A DNA stretch of 64,000 nt from positions 372,001-436,000 of the forward strand of contig BGZK01000086.1 of NCBI GenBank assembly GCA_005406025.1, read 5' to 3'. Made by a program: the position numbers and the translations under genes. The first letter of the stretch is position 1. Each line of letters opens with the position of its first letter. The notes under the pieces are model-generated. The model was not told the DNA's origin. It made no database searches and worked only from the letters and a program-made list of their open reading frames with translations. Of this stretch, positions 24,139 through 37,205 are shown piece by piece. The DNA comes from Eumeta japonica (taxonomy: Eukaryota > Arthropoda > Insecta > Lepidoptera > Psychidae).

Positions 24139-25300
24139 TTTTTAATTCACTGTTCTGGGTAATGTTTTCTATAGTAAAACTATCCTCGAAAATATGCAAT
24201 AGATTAGCAACAACCCCATTCAAATCTAATTAGTAGTTTTTGAGAAAGTCGCGCATATAGAAACACACGGGTCAAACAAAGAAAAACCTTTCGTGATGTC
24301 GGGTAATAATGAAAATATTACGCAATTTGCAATAAGTTATTTATCCATGGTTTGTAAAACCCGCTCGATATTACGTAATATATTTAGTAATTTGGAAATT
24401 CACGTTCAAGCTTGAAATAATTTTCCCAAGTCTACAGTAAACAAATACTAACCAGTAACAGACACATTTCAAAACCTTAATTACCAAACATGGAACGCAC
24501 GAACTTTTGTTGCAGGCAAGACAACAACAGACGAGACATAAAAATTTAATTCTTTGTACATAACGTTTTCTATTTGATTATATATCTAGGGTCCCTGGGT
24601 ATATATTACCGTGGCACTTAACTATAAGATTAGTGTTAGAATCATATATTCCTTAACACTGCAACACAGCTTTTCCTCTGGAAAAAGAACCACCTATCGA
24701 TGGCAGGGTACAACAAAGAAACATTGACAGATGTATTAATATATATTTATAACGCTAGATGACGCTAATTTATAAATCTTATGTTTTATTTATTCAACGT
24801 TTATTTTTTAGAGAATATATCTTATACTCACTATTATCGTATAATACGCCTACAATTGAAATATACAATAGATACATACGTTGCTTCCAAAACATATTAT
24901 AGAGATAAAATAAATATTCTGGTATTCAGTTAAACAAAATAATCTCGTACTTACTGCGAATATTCCTATGTTTATATTATTATCTATGAATAGTCTATCG
25001 TTGTCGTCATATAGACAGTATTTAAATAATTTTATCTGAGTTTAATTAAGTTCATACCCCGTAAAATTTGTCCTATTCAAGGAACGACATATTCGAACTG
25101 ATTGCAATTTTAACATAGAAAAACATTAAAAGTACACTCGACAGTCCACACTTCAAGCAAAAAATCTTTAGAGATTCTTTTATTTTCTTCACTCAATAAT
25201 TTTCTGGCCACAACACAGAAGAAAACATAAACATATTCACATTCGTCTATGACATAAACATACACATTAATCTCATTAGACGTGACATCACTTAATGCGG
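24139..25300. other. Intergenic, nothing recognised
   Basis: AT-rich; no frame with recognisable content and no repeat structure noticed. Confidence 0.5.
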
Positions 25301-25301
25301 C

Positions 25302-25752
25302 AGTGTGACCAGATTTAAACTGAACATTGTGCTACCAGATTGGAGAAAATCTGCTGAAATCGACAATATTTTTTGTTATAATTGCCAAATTCTGCTAACG
25401 AATGAACTCATATTTAAAAAAATATATTTAAAAAAGGCGAAAATAATTGTTTTAAATATTTACAAACAATTAAGTCAGTTACGAATAATATAAATCGAAT
25501 AGTTATAATTATCAAATAAATCTAGTTCTAACATTGATGTTTTTATAAGAGACTATCGCCCTTGGAGTTATCTTTGGCATAATTTTTAATGGCGAAAAAC
25601 TTCCCGCTATGAAAATAATTAATTTTCACGAAATAAAGAAGTTATAGTTTACAGTCCGATGTTTGAAAATAAAGTTTTTACTAAATCTTAAAGATTTATG
25701 GTCCTAAGAATGTATTTTGTACATTTTCGGAGTGAGTCTCTATATCAGTATA

Positions 25753-25783
<31 letters not shown>

Positions 25784-26775
25784 ATGCATTCGTGTGCATG
25801 ATCGTGTGTGCTTGTTCGAGATACTGTTTGCAAAAATTCATAAAAAGACTTGTTTTTCTAAATAACTTCTAATATTCTTGTCAAATTGATATTTAATATC
25901 GCTCAATGCAAAACTTCTTTGATTTCCGCAAAATAGATAAAAATCTCATAATGCATTCGATAGATATATTAGATTAAAAGTTGAAAAATAGCTTAGCGTA
26001 ACGTTTTAATTAAACGAAATGTTTCAACTCAAAGAGCTAAAAACTTATTAAATTAAAGTTATTGTTTTTTGAATTGAGCTCAGATAGATTGAAATGGCCT
26101 AAAAATCGATCTTCTAAGCCCACACTCAATCCTTTATTGCTAGGTATATTTTGGAAAACATTAAGCTCAAAAGTAGAAAAAGTTTCAGGAATGGCTTACA
26201 AAGTCAACCGTTTTTCGAATTTTTTAACTCCAAAAGCTTAAAGATCAGTTTGAGACAACTGTCGACAATACATCTATTAATATAATAGCGGGAAGTTTTT
26301 GGGTTAGCCTGCAGCCTTGTCAACCATTTTGTAGATATTTTACTGCCTTATTGATTTTTTTCATATTATTCATTTGAGAAAATAGGCGCTGACAAGCCAT
26401 ACTAGGCATATTTAACCATCGTGGACTTCGTGAAATTGACACTAAGGGTGGATACTTTTTAATTCAATCTACTTTAATAATTTTGGAAAAGTGGCTCCAA
26501 AACCTTTGGGTGTTCATAGATGTGGGATCAAAACTTACTCCCGATTCTAGCAGCTCGTACATTGCTTTATTCAATTTAATTTCAACTACTAATTTTAGCG
26601 CAACTACCTAAATGTCACTCAAAGAAATTGTAAACGTCTAATAGTTCCAAATTTTTTTTGCTGAGGTTTTATAAGTTTGTACCACAACTGCTATCGTTAC
26701 AGATCTATGACACAATTTGTCGTCCTATATTAAATTCTGCTAAATCCGCAGAATTCTGGTATATCTGGTCACACT
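25302..26775. mobile_element. Candidate non-autonomous element with 13-bp inverted ends
   Basis: The sequence agtgtgaccagat at 25302 is exactly inverted at 26763-26775. Subterminal aattctgct motifs occur near both ends. No transposase frame in between and no convincing target-site duplication, so the call rests on the ends only. The interior includes a (GT)n run near 25758-25783. Confidence 0.4.
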
Positions 26776-27479
26776 ACAATGTGACCATATAGTAGATTTC
26801 GAGGGCGTTTCAGTAGGAACAAACTCTAAGAAAGTTTTATTTTGTAACAATTTTTTCAATAGATGGCGCATTTTACTGTACAAACTATAATACCAATAAA
26901 CAAAGTTAAGGTGTTATTTGATTACTCCTTATATTTAACATGTATATTAATAACAGAAAGTGTTGCAATTGTTTACACAAATTCCAAGAACAATATAATA
27001 TTTTTGTACATTATAATTATCAATTTTGAAATTACGAGCGAATTAGTATGTTATAAAAAGTCACTGGCATACACACTTAAAAGCTCTATAGCTTGTCCGT
27101 AACGCTCATTTCCTACTTATTTGTATATTTATATGTTTGAATTTCGTTTTATTGCAATCATTAAATTATATCAATGTTTGAAAACAAAGCCAAACATGTT
27201 ACAGTTTCATAATTATTGTTTTTTTTTCGTTTTTTATTTTTTAATAATTTTCATTTAAATACGTATTTTAATTTATTTAATTACTTATTTTATTGAATAT
27301 ATTATATTTTGTATATTCTTTTGTTCTTATTGTTATAATATAAAAAAAATTGTAATATTGTAAGTAGGAAATCTGAGATTCGTCGCAGGTTCGTTTCGGC
27401 GCCTGGACATGTGGTCCTTGTCTATGAGAAACAAATCCATAACCTTTAACAATAGTTTATTTACAACATGAATATTCTT
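26776..27479. other. Intergenic, nothing recognised
   Basis: AT-rich non-coding DNA; a 79-codon frame at 26863-27102 is hydrophobic but has no support and is not called. Confidence 0.45.
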
Positions 27480-28034
27480 ATACGTATACATTTAGTTCAA
27501 TGTATAAAACGATACATAACTCGCGGCCGCGGGGGTGCTCGGAGATGCAAGCGCGGCGGTAGAAACAATTCAAAGCCCGCGTACCAAGGAGCAAGGGCGG
27601 GTGAATATGGAGAATGCTCAAGTATTTTGAAGCCAACATCGTGAATTGCAGCCATAATAACGGCGGACCTGTAAGCCGAGGCATTATCTTGATGGAACAA
27701 AACTATTTTTGCTAGTTTGTCTCGACGTTTCTTTCAAATCGCGTTGCGCATTTACTTTACTTTTCTGCGCCCGCAGCAACAGCTCTTGTTCTTGTGCATC
27801 TGTATTCTAGAGACAGTGCGTGGATACTTTTTTCATTCCCAAACGTTCGCGTGAAATGCTATGCACACTACTAGTGGAAATCGTTGTTTCTTCGGCTATA
27901 AAACGTACCGTAACACGACAACCTGCTAAAACAGTTTTGTCGACTTTTTACCATTTCTTCAGTCACTACGGTCGTTGGGCGACCCGAGCGGGGGTCATCT
28001 TTAGTGGATATTTTTCCATGAGTAAACTCGGCGC
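27480..28034 (-). pseudogene. mariner transposase, 3' part and HTH segment, broken
   Basis: On the minus strand, the segment near 27940-28010 reads STKDDPRSGRPTTVVTEEMV and then, in shifting frames, VRFIAEETTISTSSVHSI, RERLGMKK: the helix-turn-helix and linker of a mariner transposase. Near 27500-27700 a second frame reads FHQDNAS-YRSAV-MAAIHDVGF and HSPYSPALAP, the block around the second catalytic Asp. About 100 or more residues between them are missing, and the third Asp region is lost. The N-terminal end continues at 31376-31440 beyond a hAT insertion: across the junction the frame reads YSTVAR, an in-frame stop where Trp is expected, CAEF, then THGKISTKDDPRSGRP. Confidence 0.8.
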
Positions 28035-28139
28035 CAGAAGCGTAGCGTGCATTGGCGGGGCCCCGTATAAAAAAAATGTTTGGGGGCTCTTTATTGGAGA
28101 AGATTTTTCACAAAGGAAAGAAAAATATTGTGAAATGAA

Positions 28140-29245
28140 ATTTATTTATCATAACCATTTTACAAATAAAAATTTTAAACATTCATCCTCCTTGCCTTTT
28201 TTTTGCGATGATTTTAGTTTTTCTAAAGTTTCTGCCTCTATGGACAATAGTGAGAGGTCTGACAGCCGTTCCTGTCCCATCGAAGTTCTTAAGTAATTTT
28301 TTATCAGTTATAATTTTCTTCAAAAACTTTTTTCTGCAGTTGCGGTTGTAACAGGAAGGGTCAAGAATAAAAATCATGCTGTGATTACCTCGGGAAAACT
28401 GGATGCAAGACTGTTGAATTTTACTAGCAAGAATTCAATGAGTTCTTTAATGGAAGAAATTTTTTAATTTCAGATTTTAAGCATGTTTTTAGAGCCTTTA
28501 ATTGGTCACAAAGATTAACTGAGATGCCTTTACTGTATTTAGCCGACAGTTTTCCGGAAGCGTTTAACATCTCTTCGTTTGAAGAAGATAGGAATTTCTC
28601 CGGTTGTAATATTTCGAACATACTATTCAGGTTGCAAAGGCTCTGAAATCTTTATTTAATTTGAGAAATTAATATATCTAAACAGCAATAGTATACATAG
28701 ACTTTGAAATAGGATTCGGGTCGGAAATTCATCTTGTGATAACTCGTCAAAAAAACGTTTCGTTATCTTTCGCCTACTGTTTTTAAAAACAGTTGTTACA
28801 CCTCTTTAGCTAAATCATTGGACTCATTTAGCAAACTATTAAATGAAATCTGATTTCTTAATTGGCACAGTCTATTTAAAAGATTACTTAATAAAACACT
28901 AGATTTCTGTAAGTCATTGTTTTCATGCTGTAGAGCTTTAGAAACGGGATTAATAATTTCAAATAGTGAAGAAAAAAATGAGACGAGCACTAAAAACTCA
29001 TAACTCTCTAAAATGTTAATTATATTTTTACTTTGTTCACGTTCATCTTTTTTATTTGAAATTAAATTTAGTTGGTACAAAGTTTTCATGATGAGTAGAA
29101 AATTTTTCTTTACCGCTAATAAAGCGTCGTTCCTAGAAGACCATCTGGCAGGACATACCTTTTTAAGGGTAATCAAATATTTTTCAGATGAATCGTCACT
29201 TAGCATAGCCCAGCGTTTTATACTATTGCCAAAAAAAAGTATATA
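28140..29245 (-). pseudogene. hAT (ZMYM1-like) transposase C-terminal half, broken
   Basis: Reading leftwards: FFGNSIKRWAML, then LKKVCPARWSSRNDALLAV (the --TRWSSR-DA-- block of this family), IINILESYEFLVLVSFFSSL, NPVSKALQHENNDLQKSS, and near 28150-28265 the dimerisation-domain end LSLLSIEAETLEKLKSSQ followed by KFLFVKWL. Several frameshifts and stops separate these pieces (28183-28377, 28424-28621 and 28796-29206 are the open parts). The N-terminal zinc finger and first catalytic region are missing, where the LINE now lies. The host ZMYM1 gene is related, but the hAT ends show that this is a transposon copy. Confidence 0.8.
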
Positions 29246-31075
29246 AATAAAATAAAAATTAAAATAAAAATAAAAAAGCCTTTATTTGACCAAGCTAAAT
29301 CTACATTTTTCTATTTGTACTTAATTTCTTTGAATTACTTATTATTTGCTAGGTATTTATGCTTTAATTAATCCTAAATTTCACTATTTTCTAGTTTTAT
29401 ATTTTATTGTTTTCTTCTATATACTAAGCTAGGTCCCCAGTTGGGTAAAGGCCTCCTCCAAAGACGCCCACTCCTCTCTATCCTGCGCTAATTGCCACCA
29501 GTTTGAGCCTGCAACTTTTTTGTTGCTACATGTATTTGTTGGATTTTATTTTTATTCTTGTTTGTTCCTGTGGTGATTAACTTTGAAGGGTTGTGGTCAT
29601 ACTCTTCCACGGTGACCAGCCGGGTTGGAAGATCATGTTTGTTTCTTGTTTTTAATTGTGTGTTTGTTTTCTCTATGCCGGAGGAGGAGGCGATTGATTG
29701 CTATGCCTGTTTATTCTGAATATTACTTTGAATGGTTGGCTTTTGACTACGTAGTTCAGTATTCCTTTTTTATTACTCCCTCTGAGAAGCTGCTAGACCT
29801 CTTGATTGGTTCTTCTATTTGTTGTATTTTGTTCTTTTATTTACTCGTGAGTTCTTATCCATGTTGGTTTTAATGACATTTTCTGGCGAGGTAGGAAATT
29901 TGCGTTTTGTGTTGTTTTCGGTATGATCAGTTTGTCGTATATAATTTTGGCTCTAACTCCTTTTCTCTTTCCAGTTTTAACTGCTCTTGTAGTTCCTTTC
30001 TCTTCTCTAGGACGTATTTTGGGTAGTCTTCTTTAATGTAGTAATTTGTATCTTTTAGCGCTCTTTTTTGCTTAATTATTTTAATTTTGTGCCTAGCGTT
30101 GAAAAGTTACCACTATTGGACGTAATCTTTCTTCTTTCTTCCCTATTCTTTTATTTCTTGGATATCGCTGTAATTTAATTTTACAGAGATATTCTTCAAC
30201 CAGGTGATAAAGTTTCTTTCTAAGCTCATATGACTTTTCATTCTCTTCGACTCAAAAATACCAGGTTATTTTTCTTGCCTGTTTTTCCAACATATGCAGC
30301 CTTTTTCTTGATTTTCCACTCTTTCCTTTAGGTTTTCGTGATTTTTTCTAATGTTAAGAACTTTTCTTCAAACATCCTGCTAATATTCTGTGTGACCTGC
30401 TCTGTAATATTTTTCCTGTGTCGCGAATTTCTTGTCTTTGATTTTCCAAGTCCATTTTAATTATTTTTAGCGTGTTTATAATTTCTTCCATGATTCTTGT
30501 TACACGTGGCGTCCTCTGGTAGTTTATCGCGGAAGCTCTTGGCTAGGTAGTTTTGATGTCCGGTGGATCTTATGGTCGATCTATGCTTGCTTAGTGTCTG
30601 GCGAAGTAGTTCTGACGCTGACCGATAGATGTCGCTTTAGCTGGTATGTGGCAGCTAGTTCTACAGAAGACTTGATTTTTTTTGGGGAATATTAGGTTAT
30701 GTCGGATTTGAATACTTTGTAAAAGTGCAAAACATTCTAATAAAATGTGGAATAGATATGTTTGGGTTCACTACACACTTTAAGTCAGCTCTTATAGTTC
30801 CACTCTGTGAGTAAACTGATTATTTTGAGATGTAATGTCACTTGTATTTTCATTGTTTTTTGCCACTTTTTGATCACATTTCACTCAGACTTTGCACTTT
30901 TCCAATGTTTTTTAACTTTATACACGTTTATTTGCAAACTGTGACCCTTGAAATACCGTAAATTATTTATTAAGTAAATTTATACGTTGAGTCGATGTTA
31001 ACAGCGGCACAGTGTCGCCTACCCCAAAAAAAAAAGAAAAAAAAAAAATAATAATAATAATAATACAGACGTAAA
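29246..31075 (-). mobile_element. Internally deleted RTE-like LINE inside the hAT element
   Basis: On the minus strand, 30100-29900 encodes the ORF1 tail LLEKRKELQEQLKLE; near 29610 the motif cttccacggtgaccagccgg matches the LINE at about 51387; near 29430-29520 the frame WWQLAQDREEWASLEEAFT is the extreme C-terminus of its ORF2. Endonuclease and reverse transcriptase between these are gone, so the copy is an internal-deletion derivative, 5' end around 30.7 kb. A TTTTTA-rich tail lies at about 29240-29275 and an A-rich/(AAT)n stretch at 31027-31065. Exact boundaries with the hAT are not certain. Confidence 0.7.
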
Positions 31076-31375
31076 ATTGCCTAAAATTTCCAGAATCAGA
31101 ATCATACCCTCTCAAAAATATATTACAAGATCCTTAAGTAATTCCCGTAGAATTAAAGATGAAGTAAGTAAAACGGGGGACTCCCGCCATAACGATGTAC
31201 AGTGTTGCCAACTATTAAGGCGGGAAAAAAAGTCATTGCTTTATAGATTTTTGTCATTTGTAAAATAAAATAAATTAGGAAGTTTTCATTTTTTTTCCTT
31301 AGCAATTTGGGGGCCCCCGTGGCCCGGGGGCCCCGTATAATTGATACGGCAGATGCGGCGGTAGCTACGCCCCTG

Positions 31376-31440
31376 CTCGGCGCACTAACGGGCAACTGTA
31401 GAATACCGTCGAGCATTTGCTTCTAAAGTATCTTGTAAGT
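31376..31440 (-). pseudogene. N-terminal piece of the mariner transposase, displaced by hAT
   Basis: Continues the mariner frame from 28034 after removal of the hAT and one target duplication: LEANARRYSTVAR, a stop, then CAEF. It contains an in-frame stop (tag) where a Trp (tgg) is likely. Further upstream the frame is not recognisable. Confidence 0.6.
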
Positions 31441-32071
31441 CTTAATTAAGTCATTATATAGTGAAATTTCTCATGCATAGGTATTAAATAACCGCGCCTC
31501 GTTCAATTCTTTCCATTTTTAATAAGCCGCTATTTGTAGCGGGTAGCCATTTTTATAAAATATACAACATTTTTTGAAATGAAAACTTCTTTAGCACCGT
31601 TGTGATTTGAAACTCGATGAAACGAAAAAGCCACAGTAAACAGAGACCATATGCGTCTATAGGATCTGGCGTGTGAGAGAATGAGATAGAATGTGAGATG
31701 AAATAGAATGTCTGCGGGAGAATGAGATAAAATATGACATGAGATAGGATGTGAAAGAAAGAGGTATGTGTGCTTATATGTACCTGCTTATTGTATCTGT
31801 TAAAATTGAAAACATTGAAATAGAATTTTATCATTCAACTTCAATGTTTTCAATTGGTACCATTTTTGAATTTGGTACCAGTATTAAAATAAATAAACTC
31901 TAAAATAATCTAGTGCTGATACTGTGTCAGTTTTCTCGCAGTTTAATTTTCTGCCGGTTTCACTTCTGATGTTTTTAATATATACAATTAAAAAATGTTT
32001 CGTATTTTTTAATTCCACTATCAATATTACAGCTTTATCTGCCAGTTTTTTTTTATTTTTTTGGTTTTATA
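31441..32071. other. Intergenic, with a 16-bp hairpin at 31804-31855
   Basis: Non-coding DNA with a run of agaatgagata-like repeats near 31675-31765. aattgaaaacattgaa at 31804-31819 is exactly inverted at 31840-31855 (20-nt loop), followed by two ttggtacca motifs. Confidence 0.6.
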
Positions 32072-35000
32072 TACTTTTACATTTTTAGTTTTGTGAATAG
32101 CCTATGACTATCTACAAACGATTCCTCGTCGAATGGTCAAAATCCCAATTACAATCCGTCCAGCCGTCAGCGTATGACAAACACCCAACAAACATACTTA
32201 TTCCTTTTTTTTTATGAATAGCCTGTGACCATCTGCAAACAATTCCTCGTCGAATGATCAAAGTCCCAATTACAATCCGTCCAGCCGTCAGCGTATGACA
32301 AACACCCAACAAATATTCTTAAATACTTATTCCTTTTTTTATGAATAGCCTGGCGATCTGCAAACAATTCCTCGTCGAATGGTCAAGTCCCATTACAATT
32401 CGTCCAGCCGTCAGCGTATGACAAACCCAACAAACATACTTATTCCTTTTTTTTGAATAGCCTGTGACCATCTGCAAACAATTCCTCGTCGAATGGTCAA
32501 AGTCCCAATTACAATCCGTCCAGCCGTCAGCGTATGACAAACACAACAAATATTCTTAAATACTTAATCCTTTTTTTAAGAATAGCCTGTGACCATCTGC
32601 AAACAATTCCTCGTCGAATGGTCAAGTCCCAATTACAATCCGTCCAGCCGTCAGCGTATGACAAACACCCAACAAACATACTTATTCCTTTATGAATAGC
32701 CTGTGACCATCTGCAAATAATTCTCGTCGATGGTCAAAGTCCCAATTACAATCCGTCCAGCCGCCAGCGTATGACAAACAAACACATACTTTTACATTTT
32801 TATTTCATGAATAGCCTGTGATCATACAAACAATTCCTTGTCGAGATGGTCAAAGTCCCAATTACAATCCGTCCAGCCGACAGCGTATGACAAACACCCA
32901 ACAAACATACTTATTCCTTTTTTATGAATAGCCTGTGACCATCTGCAAATAATTCCTCGTCGAATGGTCAAAGTCCCAATTACAATCCGTCCAGCCGCCA
33001 GCGTATGACAAACACCAACAAACATACTTTTACATTTTTATTTCATGAATAGCCTGTGATCATCTACAAACAATTCCTTGTCGAATGGTCAAAGTCCCAA
33101 TTACAATCCGTCCAGCCGACAGCGTATGACAAACACCAACAAACAAACTTTTTCATTTTGTTTCATGAATAGCCTGTGATCATCTACAAACAATTCCTCG
33201 TCGAATGGTCAAAGTCCCAATTACAATCCGTCCAGCCGTCAGCGTATGACAAACACCCAACAAACATACTTTTTCATTTTTTATGAATAGCCTGTGACCA
33301 TCTACAAACAATTCCTCGTCGATGGTCAAAGTCCCAATTACAATCCGTCCAGCCGACAGCGTATGACAAACACCAACAAATATACTTAAATGCTTTTTTT
33401 TTGAATAGCCTGTGACCATCTGCAAACAATTCCTCGTCGAATGGTCAAGTCCCAATTACAATCCGTCCAGCCGTCAGCGTATGACAAACACCCAACAAAC
33501 ATACTTATTCCTTTTTTTATGAATAGCCTGTGACCATCTGCAAATAATTCCTCGTCGAATTGTCAAAGTCCCAATTACAATCCGTCCAGCCGCCAGCGTA
33601 TGACAAACACCCAACAAACATACTTTTTCATTTTTTGTTTCATGAATAGCCTGTGATCATCTGCAAACAATTCCTCGTCGAATGGTCAAAGTCCCAATTA
33701 CAATCCGTCCAGCCGTCAGCGTATAACAAACACCCAACAAACATACTTTTACATTTTTTTGACGAATAGGTTATGACCATCTACAGACGATTCCTCGTCG
33801 AATGGTCAAAGTCCCAATTACAATCCGTCCAACCGACAGCGTATGACAAACACCCAACAAACATACTTATTCCTTTTTTTTTATGAATAGCCTGTGACCA
33901 TCTGCAAACAATTCCTCGTCGAATGGTCAAGTCCCAATTACAATCCGTCCAGCCGTCAGCGTATGACAAACACCCAACAATCTGCAAATAATAGTGACCA
34001 TCCAAAGGTCAAAGTCCAATTACAATCCGTCCAGCCGCCAGCGTATGACAAACACCCAACAAACATACTTTTACATTTTTTATTTCATGAATAGCCTGTG
34101 ATCATCTACAAACAATTCCTTGTCGAATGGTCAAAGTCCCAATTACAATCCGTCCAGCCGACAGCGTATGACAAACACCCAACAAACATACTTATTCCTT
34201 TTTTTTTATGAATAGCCTGTGACCATCTGCAAATAATTCCTCGTCGAATGGTCAAAGTCCCAATTACAATCCGTCCAGCCGCCAGCGTATGACAAACACC
34301 CAACAAACATACTTTTACATTTTTTATTTCATGAATAGCCTGTGATCATCTACAAACAATTCCTTGTCGAATGGTCAAAGTCCCAATTACAATCCGTCCA
34401 GCCGACAGCGTATGACAAACACCCAACAAACAAACTTTTTCATTTTTTGTTTCATGAATAGCCTGTGATCATCTACAAACAATTCCTCGTCGAATGGTCA
34501 AAGTCCCAATTACAATCCGTCCAGCCGTCAGCGTATGACAAACACCCAACAAACATACTTTTTCATTTTTTTTTTATGAATAGCCTGTGACCATCTACAA
34601 ACAATTCCTCGTCGAATGGTCAAAGTCCCAATTACAATCCGTCCAGCCGACAGCGTATGACAAACACCCAACAAATATTCTTAAATGCTTATTCCTTTTT
34701 TTTTATGAATAGCCTGTGACCATCTGCAAACAATTCCTCGTCGAATGGTCAAAGTCCCAATTACAATCCGTCCAGCCGCCAGCGTATGACAAACACCCAA
34801 CAAACATACTTTTCATTTTTGTTTCATGAATAGCCTGTGATCATCTGCAAACAATTCCTCGTCGAATGGTCAAAGTCCCAATTACAATCCGTCCAGCCGT
34901 CAGCGTATAACAAACACCCAACAAACATACTTTTACATTTTGACGAATAGGTTATGACCATCTACAGACGATTCCTCGTCGAATGGTCAAAGTCCCAATT

Positions 35001-37205
35001 ACAATCCGTCCAACCGACAGCGTATGACAAACACCCAACAAACATACTTATTCCTTTTTTTTTATGAATAGCCTGTGACCATCTGCAAACAATTCCTCGT
35101 CGAATGGTCAAGTCCCAATTACAATCCGTCCAGCCGTCAGCGTATGACAAACACCCAACAAACATACTTATTCCTTTTTTTTTATGAATAGCCTGTGACC
35201 ATCTGCAAATAATTCCTCGTCGAATGGTCAAAGTCCCAATTACAATCCGTCCAGCCGCCAGCGTATGACAAACACCCAACAAACATACTTTTACATTTTT
35301 TATTTCATGAATAGCCTGTGATCATCTACAAACAATTCCTTGTCGAATGGTCAAAGTCCCAATTACAATCCGTCCAGCCGACAGCGTATGACAAACACCC
35401 AACAAACAAACTTTTTCATTTTTTGTTTCATGAATAGCCTGTGATCATCTACAAACAATTCCTCGTCGAATGGTCAAAGTCCCAATTACAATCCGTCCAG
35501 CCGTCAGCGTATGACAAACACCCAACAAACATACTTATTCCTTTTTTTTTTATGAATAGCCTGTGACCATCTGCAAACAATTCCTCGTCGAATGGTCAAG
35601 TCCCAATTACAATTCGTCCAGCCGTCAGCGTATGACAAACACCCAACAAACATACTTATTCCTTTTTTTTATGAATAGCCTGTGACCATCTGCAAATAAT
35701 TCCTCGTCGAATGGTCAAAGTCCCAATTACAATCCGTCCAGCCGTCAGCGTATGACAAACACCCAACAAACATACTTTTTCATTTTTTGTTTCATGAATA
35801 GCCTGTGATCATCTGCAAACAATTCCTCGTCGAAAGGTCAAGTCCCAATTACAATCCGTCCAGCCGTCAGCGTATGACAAACACCCAACAAACATACTTT
35901 TTCATTTTTTGTTTCATGAATAGCCTGTGATCATCTACAAACAATTCCTCGTCGAATGGTCAAAGTCCCAATTACAATCCGTCCAGCCGACAGCGTATGA
36001 CAAACACCCAACAAACATACTTATTCCTTTTTTTTTATGAATAGCCTGTGACCATCTGCAAACAATTCCTCGTCGAATGGTCAAAGTCCCAATTACAATC
36101 CGTCCAGCCGTCAGCGTATGACAAACACCCAACAAATATTCTTAAATGCTTGTTCCTTTTTTTTTTATGAATAGCCTGTGACCATCTGCAAACAATTCCT
36201 CGTCGAATGGTCAAGTCCCAATTACAATCCGTCCAACCGACAGCGTATGACAAACACCCAACAAACATACTTATTCCTTTTTTATGAATAGCCTGTGACC
36301 ATCTGCAAACAATTCCTCGTCGAATGGTCAAAGTCCCAATTACAATCCGTCCAGCCGACAGCGTATGACAAACACCCAACAAATATTCTTAAATACTTAT
36401 TCCTTTTTTTTTTATGAACAGCCTGTGACCATCTGCAAACAATTCCTCGTCGAATGGTCAAAGTCCCAATTACAATCCGTCCAGCCGTCAGCATATGACA
36501 AACACCCAACAAACATACTTATTCCTTTTTTTTTATGAATAGCCTGTGACCATCTGCAAACAATTCCTCGTCGAATGGTCAAAGTCCCAATTACAATCCG
36601 TCCAGCCGACAGCGTATGACAAACACCCAACAAATATTCTTAAATACTTATTCCTTTTTTTTTCATGAATAGCCTGTGACCATCTGCAAACAATTCCTCG
36701 TCGAATGGTCAAAGTCCCAATTACAATCCGTCCAGCCGACAGCGTATGACAAACACCCAACAAATATTCTTAAATACTTATTCCTTTTTTTTTATGAATA
36801 GCCTGTGACCATCTGCAAACAATTCCTCGTCGAATGGTCAAAGTCCCAATTACAATCCGTCCAGCCGCCAGCGTATGACAAACACCCAACAAACATACTT
36901 TTTCATTTTTTGTTTCATGAATAGCCTGTGATCATCTACAAACAATTCCTTGTCGAATGGTCAAAGTCCCAATTACAATCCGTCCAGCCGACAGCGTATG
37001 ACAAACACCCAACAAACATACTTATTCCTTTTTTTTTATGAATAGCCTGTGATCATCTGCAAACAATTCCTCGTTGAATGGTCAAGTCCCAATTACAATC
37101 CGTCCAGCCGTCAGCGTATGACAAACACCCAACAAACATACTTTTACATTTTTTTGACGAATAGGTTATGACCATCTACAGACGATTTGCGCGTCGATTG
37201 GTCAT
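32072..37205. repeat. Satellite array, about 42 units of about 120 bp
   Basis: I count 42 occurrences of the core cgtcca(g/a)ccg at spacings mostly of 115 to 132 bp. The unit core (gaatagcctgtgaccatctg, caaacaattcctcgtcgaat, caattacaatccgtccagcc, cagcgtatgacaaacaccca) is strongly conserved. Length variation is concentrated in a T-rich linker of at least five types (for example cttattcc, cttaaatacttattcc, cttttacatttttt, ctttttcattttttg, and a gacgaataggttatg variant). The gacgaatagg variant recurs at 33761, 34942 and 37156, and the unit order after the first two is similar, indicating a 1.18-kb higher-order duplication. The last unit decays into unique DNA at about 37190. Antisense frames of 66 to 115 residues (VCHTL-AGRIVIGTL...) are by-products of the repeat. 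It lies midway between the divergent gene pairs. Confidence 0.95.

Larger units (their letters stand above)
28035..31375 (-). mobile_element. hAT transposon with 8-bp target duplication, inserted in mariner
   Basis: The left end at 28035 (cagaagcgtagcgtg) and the right end at 31375 (reverse complement caggggcgtagcta) share the CAG--GCGTAGC terminus typical of hAT elements of the ZMYM-like group. They are flanked by perfect direct copies of ctcggcgc at 28027-28034 and 31376-31383, an 8-bp duplication diagnostic of hAT integration. Both ends also have a GC-rich ggggccccgtat subterminal motif. Inside are a broken transposase (28140-29245) and a truncated LINE. The 3.34-kb element sits inside the mariner transposase sequence. 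Confidence 0.9.

Noticed and set aside
28140..29245. Possible host ZMYM1-like gene
   Set aside because: The frame is broken and is enclosed by hAT ends with an 8-bp target duplication, so it is a transposon copy.
32112..36763. Many 66- to 115-residue antisense frames of related sequence (VCHTL-AGRIVIGTL type)
   Set aside because: They are translations of the satellite unit, restart with each repeat and are broken by the variable linkers; no sign of coding constraint.
32072..37205. CRISPR-like regular spacing
   Set aside because: The units are about 120 bp with no unique spacers between short repeats; this is a eukaryotic satellite.
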